Source of the DNA: Arenicella sp.
GTDB lineage: Bacteria > Pseudomonadota > Gammaproteobacteria > Arenicellales > Arenicellaceae
Reading direction: 5' to 3'
DNA length: 8,516 nucleotides
Assembly (NCBI GenBank): GCA_023299895.1
Contig: JALZWI010000042.1
Location: forward strand, 1 to 8,516
In this document: positions 1 to 5,578 of the stretch, in pieces
Layout: every line of letters starts with the position of its first letter
How positions within the stretch are numbered: position 1 is the first letter of the stretch
The notes under the pieces: generated by a model
Told to the model about the DNA's origin: nothing
Databases searched by the model: none
The model's input: only the letters and a program-made list of their open reading frames with translations
Position numbers and translations under genes: made by a program

Positions 1-63
1 TTGAGAAAGGCTTTTTTTGTGCTAAGCCCAATTGGCAAGGAGTTATTAATGGGCGATACATAA
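1..63 (+). CDS. 3' end of an unidentified open reading frame (partial)
   Basis: The first frame is open from base 1 to a TAA at 61-63 and gives 20 residues ending PIGKELLMGDT. The codons look like ordinary coding sequence, but 20 codons are too few to identify a family or to rule out chance. If real, it is the C-terminus of a gene starting left of the window, on the opposite strand to the four large genes. An AAGGAG stretch at 38-43 lies before an ATG at 49, but that ATG frame stops after four codons, so it is not a separate gene. Confidence 0.3.
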   Translation: MRKAFFVLSPIGKELLMGDT

Positions 64-88
64 CAACTAACTGGACGACCAACTATAA

Positions 89-102
89 CTGGACAGCCAC
101 TT
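89..102 (+). repeat. 14-bp direct repeat, copy 1
   Basis: CTGGACAGCCACTT occurs here and again, identically and in the same orientation, at 3924-3937. The two copies bracket the large lamin-tail/CotH gene. A related partial copy (AACTGGAC) lies about 20 bp upstream, at 69-76. The sequence resembles the kind of motif found at insertion-sequence ends, but no transposase is present and I cannot assign a family. Confidence 0.5.
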
Positions 103-103
103 G

Positions 104-109
104 AAAGGA
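104..109 (+). promoter_or_regulatory. ribosome binding site for the small ORF at 117
   Basis: AAAGGA lies seven bases before the TTG at 117, which is a normal Shine-Dalgarno distance. It is the main argument that the 30-codon ORF is translated from the TTG rather than from the internal ATG at 168. Confidence 0.4.
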
Positions 110-116
110 CCCTGAT

Positions 117-209
117 TTGAAACAAAAAGCAGAAAACTTCTTTAAATGGACATCGCGTATTTTCTACATGATTGCCTTGATTGTGGTTTCTAAAATAATG
201 GCTATTTAG
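117..209 (+). CDS. possible 30-residue single-pass membrane microprotein
   Basis: The ORF runs from a TTG start to a TAG at 207-209 and encodes 30 residues. The N-terminal third is basic and polar (KQKAENFFKWTSR). The rest is a hydrophobic stretch of about 16 residues (IFYMIALIVVSKIMAI), broken by one lysine, that could form a single membrane helix with the positive end inside. A good AAAGGA ribosome binding site sits seven bases upstream, and a hairpin follows the stop. I do not recognise a family. It lies just downstream of the possible gene end at 63 and converges on the large minus-strand gene. It could be a leaderless remnant or chance, but the combination of ribosome binding site, amphipathic layout and downstream hairpin favours a real small gene. 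Confidence 0.42.
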   Translation: MKQKAENFFKWTSRIFYMIALIVVSKIMAI

Positions 210-216
210 TGATCAA

Positions 217-237
217 GGCTCGTTGAATTACCGAGCC
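217..237. terminator. hairpin between convergent genes, possible bidirectional terminator
   Basis: GGCTCG (217-222) and CGAGCC (232-237) form a perfect 6-bp GC-rich stem with a 9-base loop. It lies exactly in the 32-bp gap between the plus-strand small ORF stop (209) and the minus-strand stop (242). No strong T run follows on either strand, so it is not a textbook Rho-independent terminator. The call rests on position and stem quality. Confidence 0.4.
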
Positions 238-241
238 GTCA

Positions 242-3200
242 TTAAAGACAAAACACCACTACGTTACCGTTTTTAGCTTTAATCGGAAAACATATTTCAT
301 CGTCTTCAACAAAATACTCAGCGATAATAATTGTACTCCATTCGCCATTGAGAAATACCCGAATAGTCACCGTAACATCAGACGTTATTTCAATGTTCTC
401 GCCGTCAGCTAGTTGTTGTGCATTCGCTGACGGCATTCCACCGACGGCCCGCGGGTCAGAACCGTCTAGGGTGTAATAGACTGTTCCTTCGACTGGTTGG
501 TTTATGTCTAGAAATGTTCCTGCAGGTACAGTTGTTTGAGATTCGATTGACAACGTCGGCAGCTCAATGTCAGAAGCTAAGCCAAGATCTAAAAGGATGT
601 CAAAGACATTCTCGGCTCGGTCGGCAAATACGGTGTTCTCGACATAATCAACTTCAGTTTGCCAGTCGTTAACGGTAAACGGAGTGCCATTGGGCCGCTT
701 GGAGTCTCCCCAACGGGCCGAATGAGCTAGCATGGCTGGTTCAACTTGGGCTTTACGCAGTAACCAACGCTCTAAGCCTTTCTCGTTAGACAATACACCG
801 CCGTCGGCAAACACCTCGGCAACGCGATCCTTAAATCGTTGTACGTATTCTAAGTTGCTGGTAAGAGCACCATGGACCCAATAAGGATGCAAGTAGTCCT
901 GTTCAAAAAATGGATTGTTGACGCCATTAAAGGGCGCGTGCGGTTTAATTGCATCGTCGTGGTCGGCTACACGTCTGGCGTCTAGCGTGTGCTCTCCATC
1001 ATGTTGAAAAAAGCGCCATTTTGATTGACCGCTCTCTCTGTCTCGAAGGCCGTACCAATTGTTACCGCGCAGCCATCTCTCTCCGTTGGCTTGTAAAAAC
1101 CAGCTGGCCGAGCCATCCAGATCGCCTTCATAAGCATTGCTCAGCATATAATCTATCAAGTTATCCAGATCGACTTGTTGGTCTAGAAAAGCATACTCGG
1201 TAGTGGTAACTGTTTCGTCTGCAACGGGCGCCCATATTTCGTTCCAAGCTTCATTAAAACCCTCAGATGCCTCATAACGGTAGCCGTTCTGGCGATTATG
1301 TTTCACGACATCGTAGTCGCCATTGCTACCGCCAAAATAGCTTTTACCGTACTGTTTCGTAACCCGTTCTTGAGTCATGTTAACGCCCCAATATTGGCCA
1401 TTAATAAATAGGTGGTAATAGCGGCTGCGGGTATATGCATGACCGAGCGCGGCTTGAGTATCTCGTGACCAGACTTCGCGTAAAAAGGTGTTTCGGCCGT
1501 CACCCTGAGCCCAGCTATAGTTATTGGGAGAGCGCAGATCCATTCGTTCAAAGTTATCAACTCCTTCTTGGTCAAACAGAGGGTAGTTAAGGTCACCGTC
1601 GTAACTGCCTCTAAAATAAAGTCTAAACGGATGCTTTGGATTTTGATCGCGGCGACTGAAACCACCTCGGATGCGGATGCCGGCATCAATGGTAAACCCG
1701 GGCTCGGCATTATCAGGATCGATTAGTTCAATTGAAGCTGGCCGTTCCCAAGCGCGGCCTTTTTCTTCTGCGTTAACGTAAATGCCGATATTAGGGTGCA
1801 TTAAATTGTCGACATCAGTGACGATCGAGATTGAAGGTAAGCTCAGTATTGATGTTTTCACAGCCAGTGGATCAGGATTGATAATATCCGGGTCCATGCC
1901 ATAGTCCATATCTTGACCGTTGATATTCCCGGCAGGCCAACCGTCTGGGTTTTCTTCGTTAGGAGATTGTGTCAGTACATCATCAAGAAAGAAATAACTC
2001 TGGGTTTCAATATCCGACGCCAAAAAGTTTTCTTGAATGGCAATTGCCCTAACGGTAGATGTTTGGTCAATTTGTATTGGGCCATTATACGTCAACCAAC
2101 CTTGTGCCGGGACGGCCTCAGTGTCTAAGCCACCTAAGATAAAATCACCTGAGACGTCTTCAACCTCTGCTTCAATTACCTGATCTTCGCAAGGCCCGTC
2201 ACACGTGGTTGATGAAATTGTTAGAGAGTCAATTCGTGCTCCGTCTTCTCGCACAAAAAACTTTATTGTATGGTCGCCTTTGCTAAGCGATGGTATGACG
2301 GGAGCATTGTTGTTGTTTAGATTAACGTTCGAAAACGTAGCTGACGTTGGTAGTTCATAAAGCCACAAAGGGCCATCATCTAGTTGTACCCAGAAAGAGT
2401 TAGAACCCGCATTCGGCCCCTGTACTAATGGGCTGAACGTAAAATCACCGTCGGAGGGCAGTTCAAATTCAAGTTCAACAAAATCATTAGAGTCAGCATC
2501 TGCAGGATAAAGGATACCTTCATCTTCAACCACGGCGAACGTTTTTCCACGCAACGGCGCGATCCATTCGGCGGATAATTCACTGTTACCAGTGGCTTGA
2601 TAATACGTAATTACAACTTCGTGCAGTCCTTTGTCTAAGAGAATTTCGTTTGATACTGTTGCAGTACCGCCAGCACTAGCGTTGTCTATCACTAGATCGC
2701 CATCTACTGATAATTGGCTGCCATCATCTGAGGTCGTTGAAAATGTATACAACCCCTCTGCTGCTGCGGAGACACAACCAGTAAAGCGCAATGCAAAATT
2801 CTGGTTAAGAACGCTTACATTGGTCGATACTTCGTCCGTTGTTCCGGTCTCTACTGCGGTCAATGAATCGAAATCAGGTAAGCTTGTCCAAGTTCCTTCG
2901 TAGTATTCATAGGCCCATGGTTCGCCGTCGCTTGGGGCATCGCACCCAAAGTCATCAGGTGGCACGCTGCCGTCAAGCGTGTAACGAATGATGCCGTTCG
3001 GCAGATTGGTGATCAATGGCAATGATTGTGTTGATTCGAAAAAGCCATGCTCCAAGCCAAACTCAAGGTCTCCCTCGAGTGTGTCTACTCCTGAGCTGTT
3101 TTCGGCGCCGGGAGTTGGAAATGGTAAGTACGTAGTCCCGCCATAAGATATATCTTCAAACTGTTGCGGATATTCTGGCGCGAATTCGCTAGCAACCGTT

Positions 3201-3643
3201 GTACCGCCAGGCAAAACCAGCGCGAGATACTCACCGCCGGCTTTTAGCTTAAAGTTTGTATGCAGTTCGCTATTACTAACAGCACGATCTTTGCCTGAAG
3301 CGAAGACCACTAAGTATTCGTCGGCTTGTAAGGTCGTGTTCGGGAATGACCAGGCGATGAGGTTTGCGTCGTCATCGGTTAAGTGCCAACCATTAAGATT
3401 GACGGCCGTTACTCCGTTATTATGTAATTCGATCCAGTCTTCAGCCTCTCCATCTTCATCAAACAACGTCTGTTCATTAGACGCCATGAACTCTGATATT
3501 TCGACTTGCGCGTAACCTAATTGAGGCATCAGCATGATTAATATGAGCGCTAAAAACAAGAAACATAGACGCTGTTTTGCAACAGCATAATTTTTAATAG
3601 CACGGTCGGATAGATTACAATTACTCGCAGCTAAGCTTTTCAC
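242..3643 (-). CDS. exported lamin-tail / PA14 / CotH-family multidomain protein
   Basis: This 1133-residue protein is probably secreted or surface-attached and binds carbohydrate. The start is a GTG at 3643 with GGAGG eleven bases upstream. A long N-region and hydrophobic core (residues ~26-40) end in GYA-Q, a type I signal peptide cut near residue 45. Order of domains: lamin-tail domain ~47-170 (ISEFMASN, DWIELHN, LNGWHLTD); first half of a chitobiase-C-terminal-like domain ~195-230 (IRYTLDGSVP); PA14 ~240-365 (YTFSTTSDDGSQLSVDG); a CBM6-like region ~375-480 (SFWVQLDD, GDHTIKFFVREDGARIDSL); second half of the split domain ~505-555 (YNGPIQI, TVRAIAI); CotH domain ~597-1015 (GIRIRGGFSRRD, FINGQYWGVN, WRFFQHDGEHTL); another chitobiase-C-terminal-like domain ~1030-1110 (YYTLDGSDP); and a tail with C1117 and C1132. 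The usual CotH WDxD is HDGE here, so kinase activity is uncertain. Other cysteine pairs are C234/C290 and C481/C485. The substrate is unknown. Confidence 0.9.
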   Translation of the reverse strand: MKSLAASNCNLSDRAIKNYAVAKQRLCFLFLALILIMLMPQLGYAQVEISEFMASNEQTLFDEDGEAEDWIELHNNGVTAVNLNGWHLTDDDANLIAWSFPNTTLQADEYLVVFASGKDRAVSNSELHTNFKLKAGGEYLALVLPGGTTVASEFAPEYPQQFEDISYGGTTYLPFPTPGAENSSGVDTLEGDLEFGLEHGFFESTQSLPLITNLPNGIIRYTLDGSVPPDDFGCDAPSDGEPWAYEYYEGTWTSLPDFDSLTAVETGTTDEVSTNVSVLNQNFALRFTGCVSAAAEGLYTFSTTSDDGSQLSVDGDLVIDNASAGGTATVSNEILLDKGLHEVVITYYQATGNSELSAEWIAPLRGKTFAVVEDEGILYPADADSNDFVELEFELPSDGDFTFSPLVQGPNAGSNSFWVQLDDGPLWLYELPTSATFSNVNLNNNNAPVIPSLSKGDHTIKFFVREDGARIDSLTISSTTCDGPCEDQVIEAEVEDVSGDFILGGLDTEAVPAQGWLTYNGPIQIDQTSTVRAIAIQENFLASDIETQSYFFLDDVLTQSPNEENPDGWPAGNINGQDMDYGMDPDIINPDPLAVKTSILSLPSISIVTDVDNLMHPNIGIYVNAEEKGRAWERPASIELIDPDNAEPGFTIDAGIRIRGGFSRRDQNPKHPFRLYFRGSYDGDLNYPLFDQEGVDNFERMDLRSPNNYSWAQGDGRNTFLREVWSRDTQAALGHAYTRSRYYHLFINGQYWGVNMTQERVTKQYGKSYFGGSNGDYDVVKHNRQNGYRYEASEGFNEAWNEIWAPVADETVTTTEYAFLDQQVDLDNLIDYMLSNAYEGDLDGSASWFLQANGERWLRGNNWYGLRDRESGQSKWRFFQHDGEHTLDARRVADHDDAIKPHAPFNGVNNPFFEQDYLHPYWVHGALTSNLEYVQRFKDRVAEVFADGGVLSNEKGLERWLLRKAQVEPAMLAHSARWGDSKRPNGTPFTVNDWQTEVDYVENTVFADRAENVFDILLDLGLASDIELPTLSIESQTTVPAGTFLDINQPVEGTVYYTLDGSDPRAVGGMPSANAQQLADGENIEITSDVTVTIRVFLNGEWSTIIIAEYFVEDDEICFPIKAKNGNVVVFCL

Positions 3644-3654
3644 TTTTCTTCAAA

Positions 3655-3659
3655 CCTCC
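3655..3659 (-). promoter_or_regulatory. ribosome binding site of the lamin-tail/CotH gene
   Basis: On the minus strand GGAGG lies eleven bases before the GTG at 3643, slightly long but acceptable. It supports the GTG start, which is also the only one that gives a complete signal peptide. The next methionines (residues 37 and 39) fall inside the hydrophobic core. Confidence 0.5.
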
Positions 3660-3695
3660 AAAAAATTTCATCATTTGATTTTACTGATTAAATAA

Positions 3696-3724
3696 TAAAT
3701 AAACTAAATGACGCGGGACACCAA
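3696..3724 (-). promoter_or_regulatory. candidate sigma70-type promoter for the lamin-tail/CotH gene
   Basis: On the minus strand TTGGTG (3719-3724) and TATTTA (3696-3701) are separated by 17 bases, giving a leader of about 45 bases before the GTG. Both boxes match consensus only partly, and the region is very AT-rich, so chance matches are likely. The tandem repeat at 3743-3778 lies just upstream of the -35 box. Confidence 0.25.
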
Positions 3725-3742
3725 TAACCCAACCGTTAAAAT

Positions 3743-3778
3743 ATGACCATCCAAAAATCAATTCAATGACCACCCAAA
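3743..3778. repeat. tandem 13-bp near-repeat, possible operator
   Basis: ATGACCATCCAAA (3743-3755) and ATGACCACCCAAA (3766-3778) match at 12 of 13 positions and are spaced 23 bp start to start, close to two helical turns. They lie about 20-55 bp upstream of the candidate -35 box of the lamin-tail/CotH gene, where an activator would be expected. An alternative is that they are repeats from a decayed insertion-sequence end. Confidence 0.35.
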
Positions 3779-3923
3779 TAAAATATTGTCAAAACTGTGC
3801 ACATGAAAGTAAACAAATAGATAAAACATATGAAACTGAGGTCAATTAAAACATGAAGTCAAACAAAAAAAATTATTTATACTCATTCTTTACAATTATT
3901 AATACCAACCAAAGCAATCAAAG

Positions 3924-3937
3924 CTGGACAGCCACTT
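3924..3937 (+). repeat. 14-bp direct repeat, copy 2
   Basis: Identical to CTGGACAGCCACTT at 89-102, in the same orientation. The match does not extend usefully on either side beyond a base or two. This copy lies in the AT-rich region upstream of the lamin-tail/CotH gene. Confidence 0.5.
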
Positions 3938-4148
3938 AATAGATGGTGAAATCACAGTTTTTTTTGGTATTGTTTAAGATGTTTCGGCTGACACTTCACC
4001 CAATAAATATTTTTGATTATTGAATTCACCCTGATGGGTCTCATCAACAGCTAAAACTCAATATTTAGGCGAGTTAAGTCCTCACCAACCTAGTACAAAA
4101 AGGAAAAGTTAATGGATTAGTCGTCGAGGAGTGTTTAAATCGATCCTT

Positions 4149-4167
4149 GGACTGCTTTCAGCAGTCC
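4149..4167. repeat. perfect 8-bp inverted repeat (hairpin)
   Basis: GGACTGCT (4149-4156) and AGCAGTCC (4160-4167) form a perfect 8-bp stem with a 3-base loop. No T run follows on either strand, so it is not a clear terminator. Transcripts running leftward from the 323-codon gene would pass through it, about 220 bases after that gene's stop. Confidence 0.5.
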
Positions 4168-4242
4168 CACAGTGCCATTATATTTATTGTTTATTTAGGG
4201 AGCCCGAAGCGCCGGCATTTGCGGTCTGTTTCTTTGGTTACT

Positions 4243-4269
4243 TTACGTTACTTTTCGTAAGTAACGTAA
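4243..4269. repeat. perfect 11-bp inverted repeat (hairpin)
   Basis: TTACGTTACTT (4243-4253) and AAGTAACGTAA (4259-4269) form a perfect 11-bp stem with a 5-base loop. The stem is AT-rich and has no adjacent T run. It could be a dyad protein-binding site, a transcript hairpin or a dispersed repeat. The flanking sequence TTCTTTGGTTACTTTACG resembles short repeats often seen between genes in gammaproteobacteria, which I cannot verify here. Confidence 0.5.
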
Positions 4270-4323
4270 CGCCCGCTATAGCGATCACTACATCGACTAG
4301 GTACCCCTTCAACGCAGGAGCAG

Positions 4324-4337
4324 TTGCCGAATGGCAA
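4324..4337. repeat. short 5-bp inverted repeat downstream of the 323-codon gene
   Basis: TTGCC (4324-4328) and GGCAA (4333-4337) pair around a 4-base loop. A competing pairing joins GCAGTT (4320-4325) with AACTGC (4352-4357). Both lie 32-70 bases after the minus-strand stop at 4390, where a terminator would be expected, but neither has a convincing T tract. Confidence 0.25.
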
Positions 4338-4389
4338 TCTACCTATAAAATAACTGCCTTAGCGTTAAGAACTAACCATTAAAATCACC

Positions 4390-5361
4390 CTATCGAAACT
4401 CAATATCTTGAGTCAAAACAGACTGAGATCGACAACTGACCGTCGTATTAGCAGGTGAAGCAAGAATCTCTTGATCCGCTAGTGTGTCAATCAATAATCG
4501 ATAGTCACCCGCCGGTAAATTTGAAAATTGATAACCACCGCCATTAAAGCCTGAGGTCGCTTTTAATGCGTTGGCATTATTAGGCCCATATAACTTTACT
4601 AAGTAGATATCAGCCAAGGCAGCTGATTGACCCGTTGCATGGCCTGAAATAGTACAGTTATTCACTTCTGCAACATCTTTTACAACCAGTCGATTGATAT
4701 CTTCAGTGTTTGTAATGCCACTCTTGCTAACGGCATCGACTCGCCAGCTGTAGATGCCTTCGGCTAGAGGCCCGTAACTAAATTCACAGCGGCTGTTATC
4801 ACATGAGTGGATTTCGTTCTTGCCTAAGAAAAATGATACTTTTTCAATGCCCTCAGGATGAGATGCTAGGGCCGAGAACGTGATTCTGTCTTGACTGTTG
4901 GGAGAGTTAGGCCGAATACGGCTACTTGTTGAGGGTTGCACATCAGCGCTCTGCTCTCGCACATCTTGCGCAACGCTCGACTCTGAAACCAAGTCACAAT
5001 CGGCGCTCCATACACCCTGGTAGTCGGTTGCAAAGCGACCTCCGATATTGATTTTTTGTGTACCTAGGGCAACCACTACTCCGCTCATTGCTTCGCTGCT
5101 CTCAGTGCCCGAAAGACGGGTTAAATGAATTGTGTCATCACGCCAACTGCCATTCACCATACTTTCGAATACACTGTCATTACGTTCGAGACGAATTTCA
5201 CCTTGCAAACTATCACCTGACCGCATTAAGCTAAGTGTGCCAGTATCACCTTGGTGTAAATCCAGTGCGCATTCCCAATTTTGAGTAGCAGATTGGCTCT
5301 GTGCGTAAACTTGGCTGCTGACTGCCATTACAGTCACAAGCAATAAGAATTTTTTTAGCAT
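4390..5361 (-). CDS. exported three-domain protein of unknown function with paired cysteines
   Basis: The protein has 323 residues. MLKKFLLLVTVMAVSSQVYA-Q is a clear type I signal peptide cut after residue 20, so the product goes to the periplasm or outside. Three segments follow. Residues ~29-125 form a beta-rich domain with C31 and C122 at its edges. Residues ~146-228 look Ig-like (VSFFLGKNEI, GIYSWRVDA) with C187 and C192. Residues ~235-322 resemble a carboxypeptidase-regulatory/SdrD-B type beta-sandwich (GGYQFSNLPAGDYRLLIDT) with C236 and C310. These are the only six cysteines in the mature chain, one pair per segment, which suggests three disulfides formed in the periplasm. A Ser/Gln-rich linker (~126-150) joins the first two segments. 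I recognise no enzyme motif; a structural, binding or adhesion role is inferred. No Shine-Dalgarno precedes the ATG. It is separated from cinA by 217 bp and probably has its own promoter. Confidence 0.85.
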   Translation of the reverse strand: MLKKFLLLVTVMAVSSQVYAQSQSATQNWECALDLHQGDTGTLSLMRSGDSLQGEIRLERNDSVFESMVNGSWRDDTIHLTRLSGTESSEAMSGVVVALGTQKINIGGRFATDYQGVWSADCDLVSESSVAQDVREQSADVQPSTSSRIRPNSPNSQDRITFSALASHPEGIEKVSFFLGKNEIHSCDNSRCEFSYGPLAEGIYSWRVDAVSKSGITNTEDINRLVVKDVAEVNNCTISGHATGQSAALADIYLVKLYGPNNANALKATSGFNGGGYQFSNLPAGDYRLLIDTLADQEILASPANTTVSCRSQSVLTQDIEFR

Positions 5362-5449
5362 AATTAGTTAATAAAGGTTAGATTCTTGTAAATATGTCAC
5401 CTGCTTCGATTACTGTATAGAAAATCACTGCAAAACTCGATGTTATTAC

Positions 5450-5501
5450 AGAGGTTTAAGTCAGACAAGATGAATGCCGCTCCACTAAGTAGAGGTTTAA
5501 G
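5450..5501. repeat. 11-bp direct repeat spaced 41 bp
   Basis: AGAGGTTTAAG occurs at 5450-5460 and again at 5491-5501, 41 bp apart start to start (about four helical turns). Both copies lie between cinA and the 323-codon gene, roughly 90-140 bases upstream of the latter's ATG. They could be an operator for that gene. No promoter close to them is convincing. Confidence 0.35.
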
Positions 5502-5578
5502 CGATCTGATATAAATTCCGCTTGGGCAGTTTTTGAGAACTAATTAACCCTTAATCTAAACTTGAGTGTACTCTAAGA

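Larger units (their letters stand above)
3644..4389. other. 746-bp AT-rich intergenic region
   Basis: This lies between the stop of the 323-codon gene and the start of the lamin-tail/CotH gene. Its right part (about 4131-4380) is less AT-rich and contains several inverted repeats. Its left part (3644-3990) is strongly AT-rich with poly-A/T runs, a candidate promoter, a tandem 13-bp repeat, and one copy of the 14-bp repeat. No convincing protein or RNA gene was found. Frames at 3946-4023 and 4131-4382 lack good ribosome binding sites and were not called. Confidence 0.6.

Noticed and set aside
949..1203. Plus-strand frame antisense to the CotH domain of the large exported protein
   Set aside because: It is a shadow of a well-supported minus-strand gene, with no start signals and no sensible protein composition. 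The same applies to the other frames antisense to or overlapping the four large genes.
3946..4023. 25-residue frame from GTG 3946, following the second 14-bp repeat much as the small ORF at 117 follows the first
   Set aside because: It lacks a convincing ribosome binding site and has no clear helix or conserved layout; the parallel is probably coincidence.
4131..4382. 83-codon plus-strand frame starting at GTG 4131, with a hydrophobic stretch around residues 31-50
   Set aside because: The GAGGA before it touches the GTG with no spacing, the composition is unlike a protein, and the frame crosses two perfect hairpins; it looks like a by-product of the repeat-rich gap.
3644..4389. CRISPR array or tRNA in the largest gap
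   Set aside because: No regularly spaced repeats of 20 bp or more and no cloverleaf or TTC-loop-like sequence were seen.
5521..5578. Possible terminator for cinA in the bases after its stop
   Set aside because: Only imperfect dyads such as CTTGAGTGTACTCTAAG are present, with no GC-rich stem plus T run.
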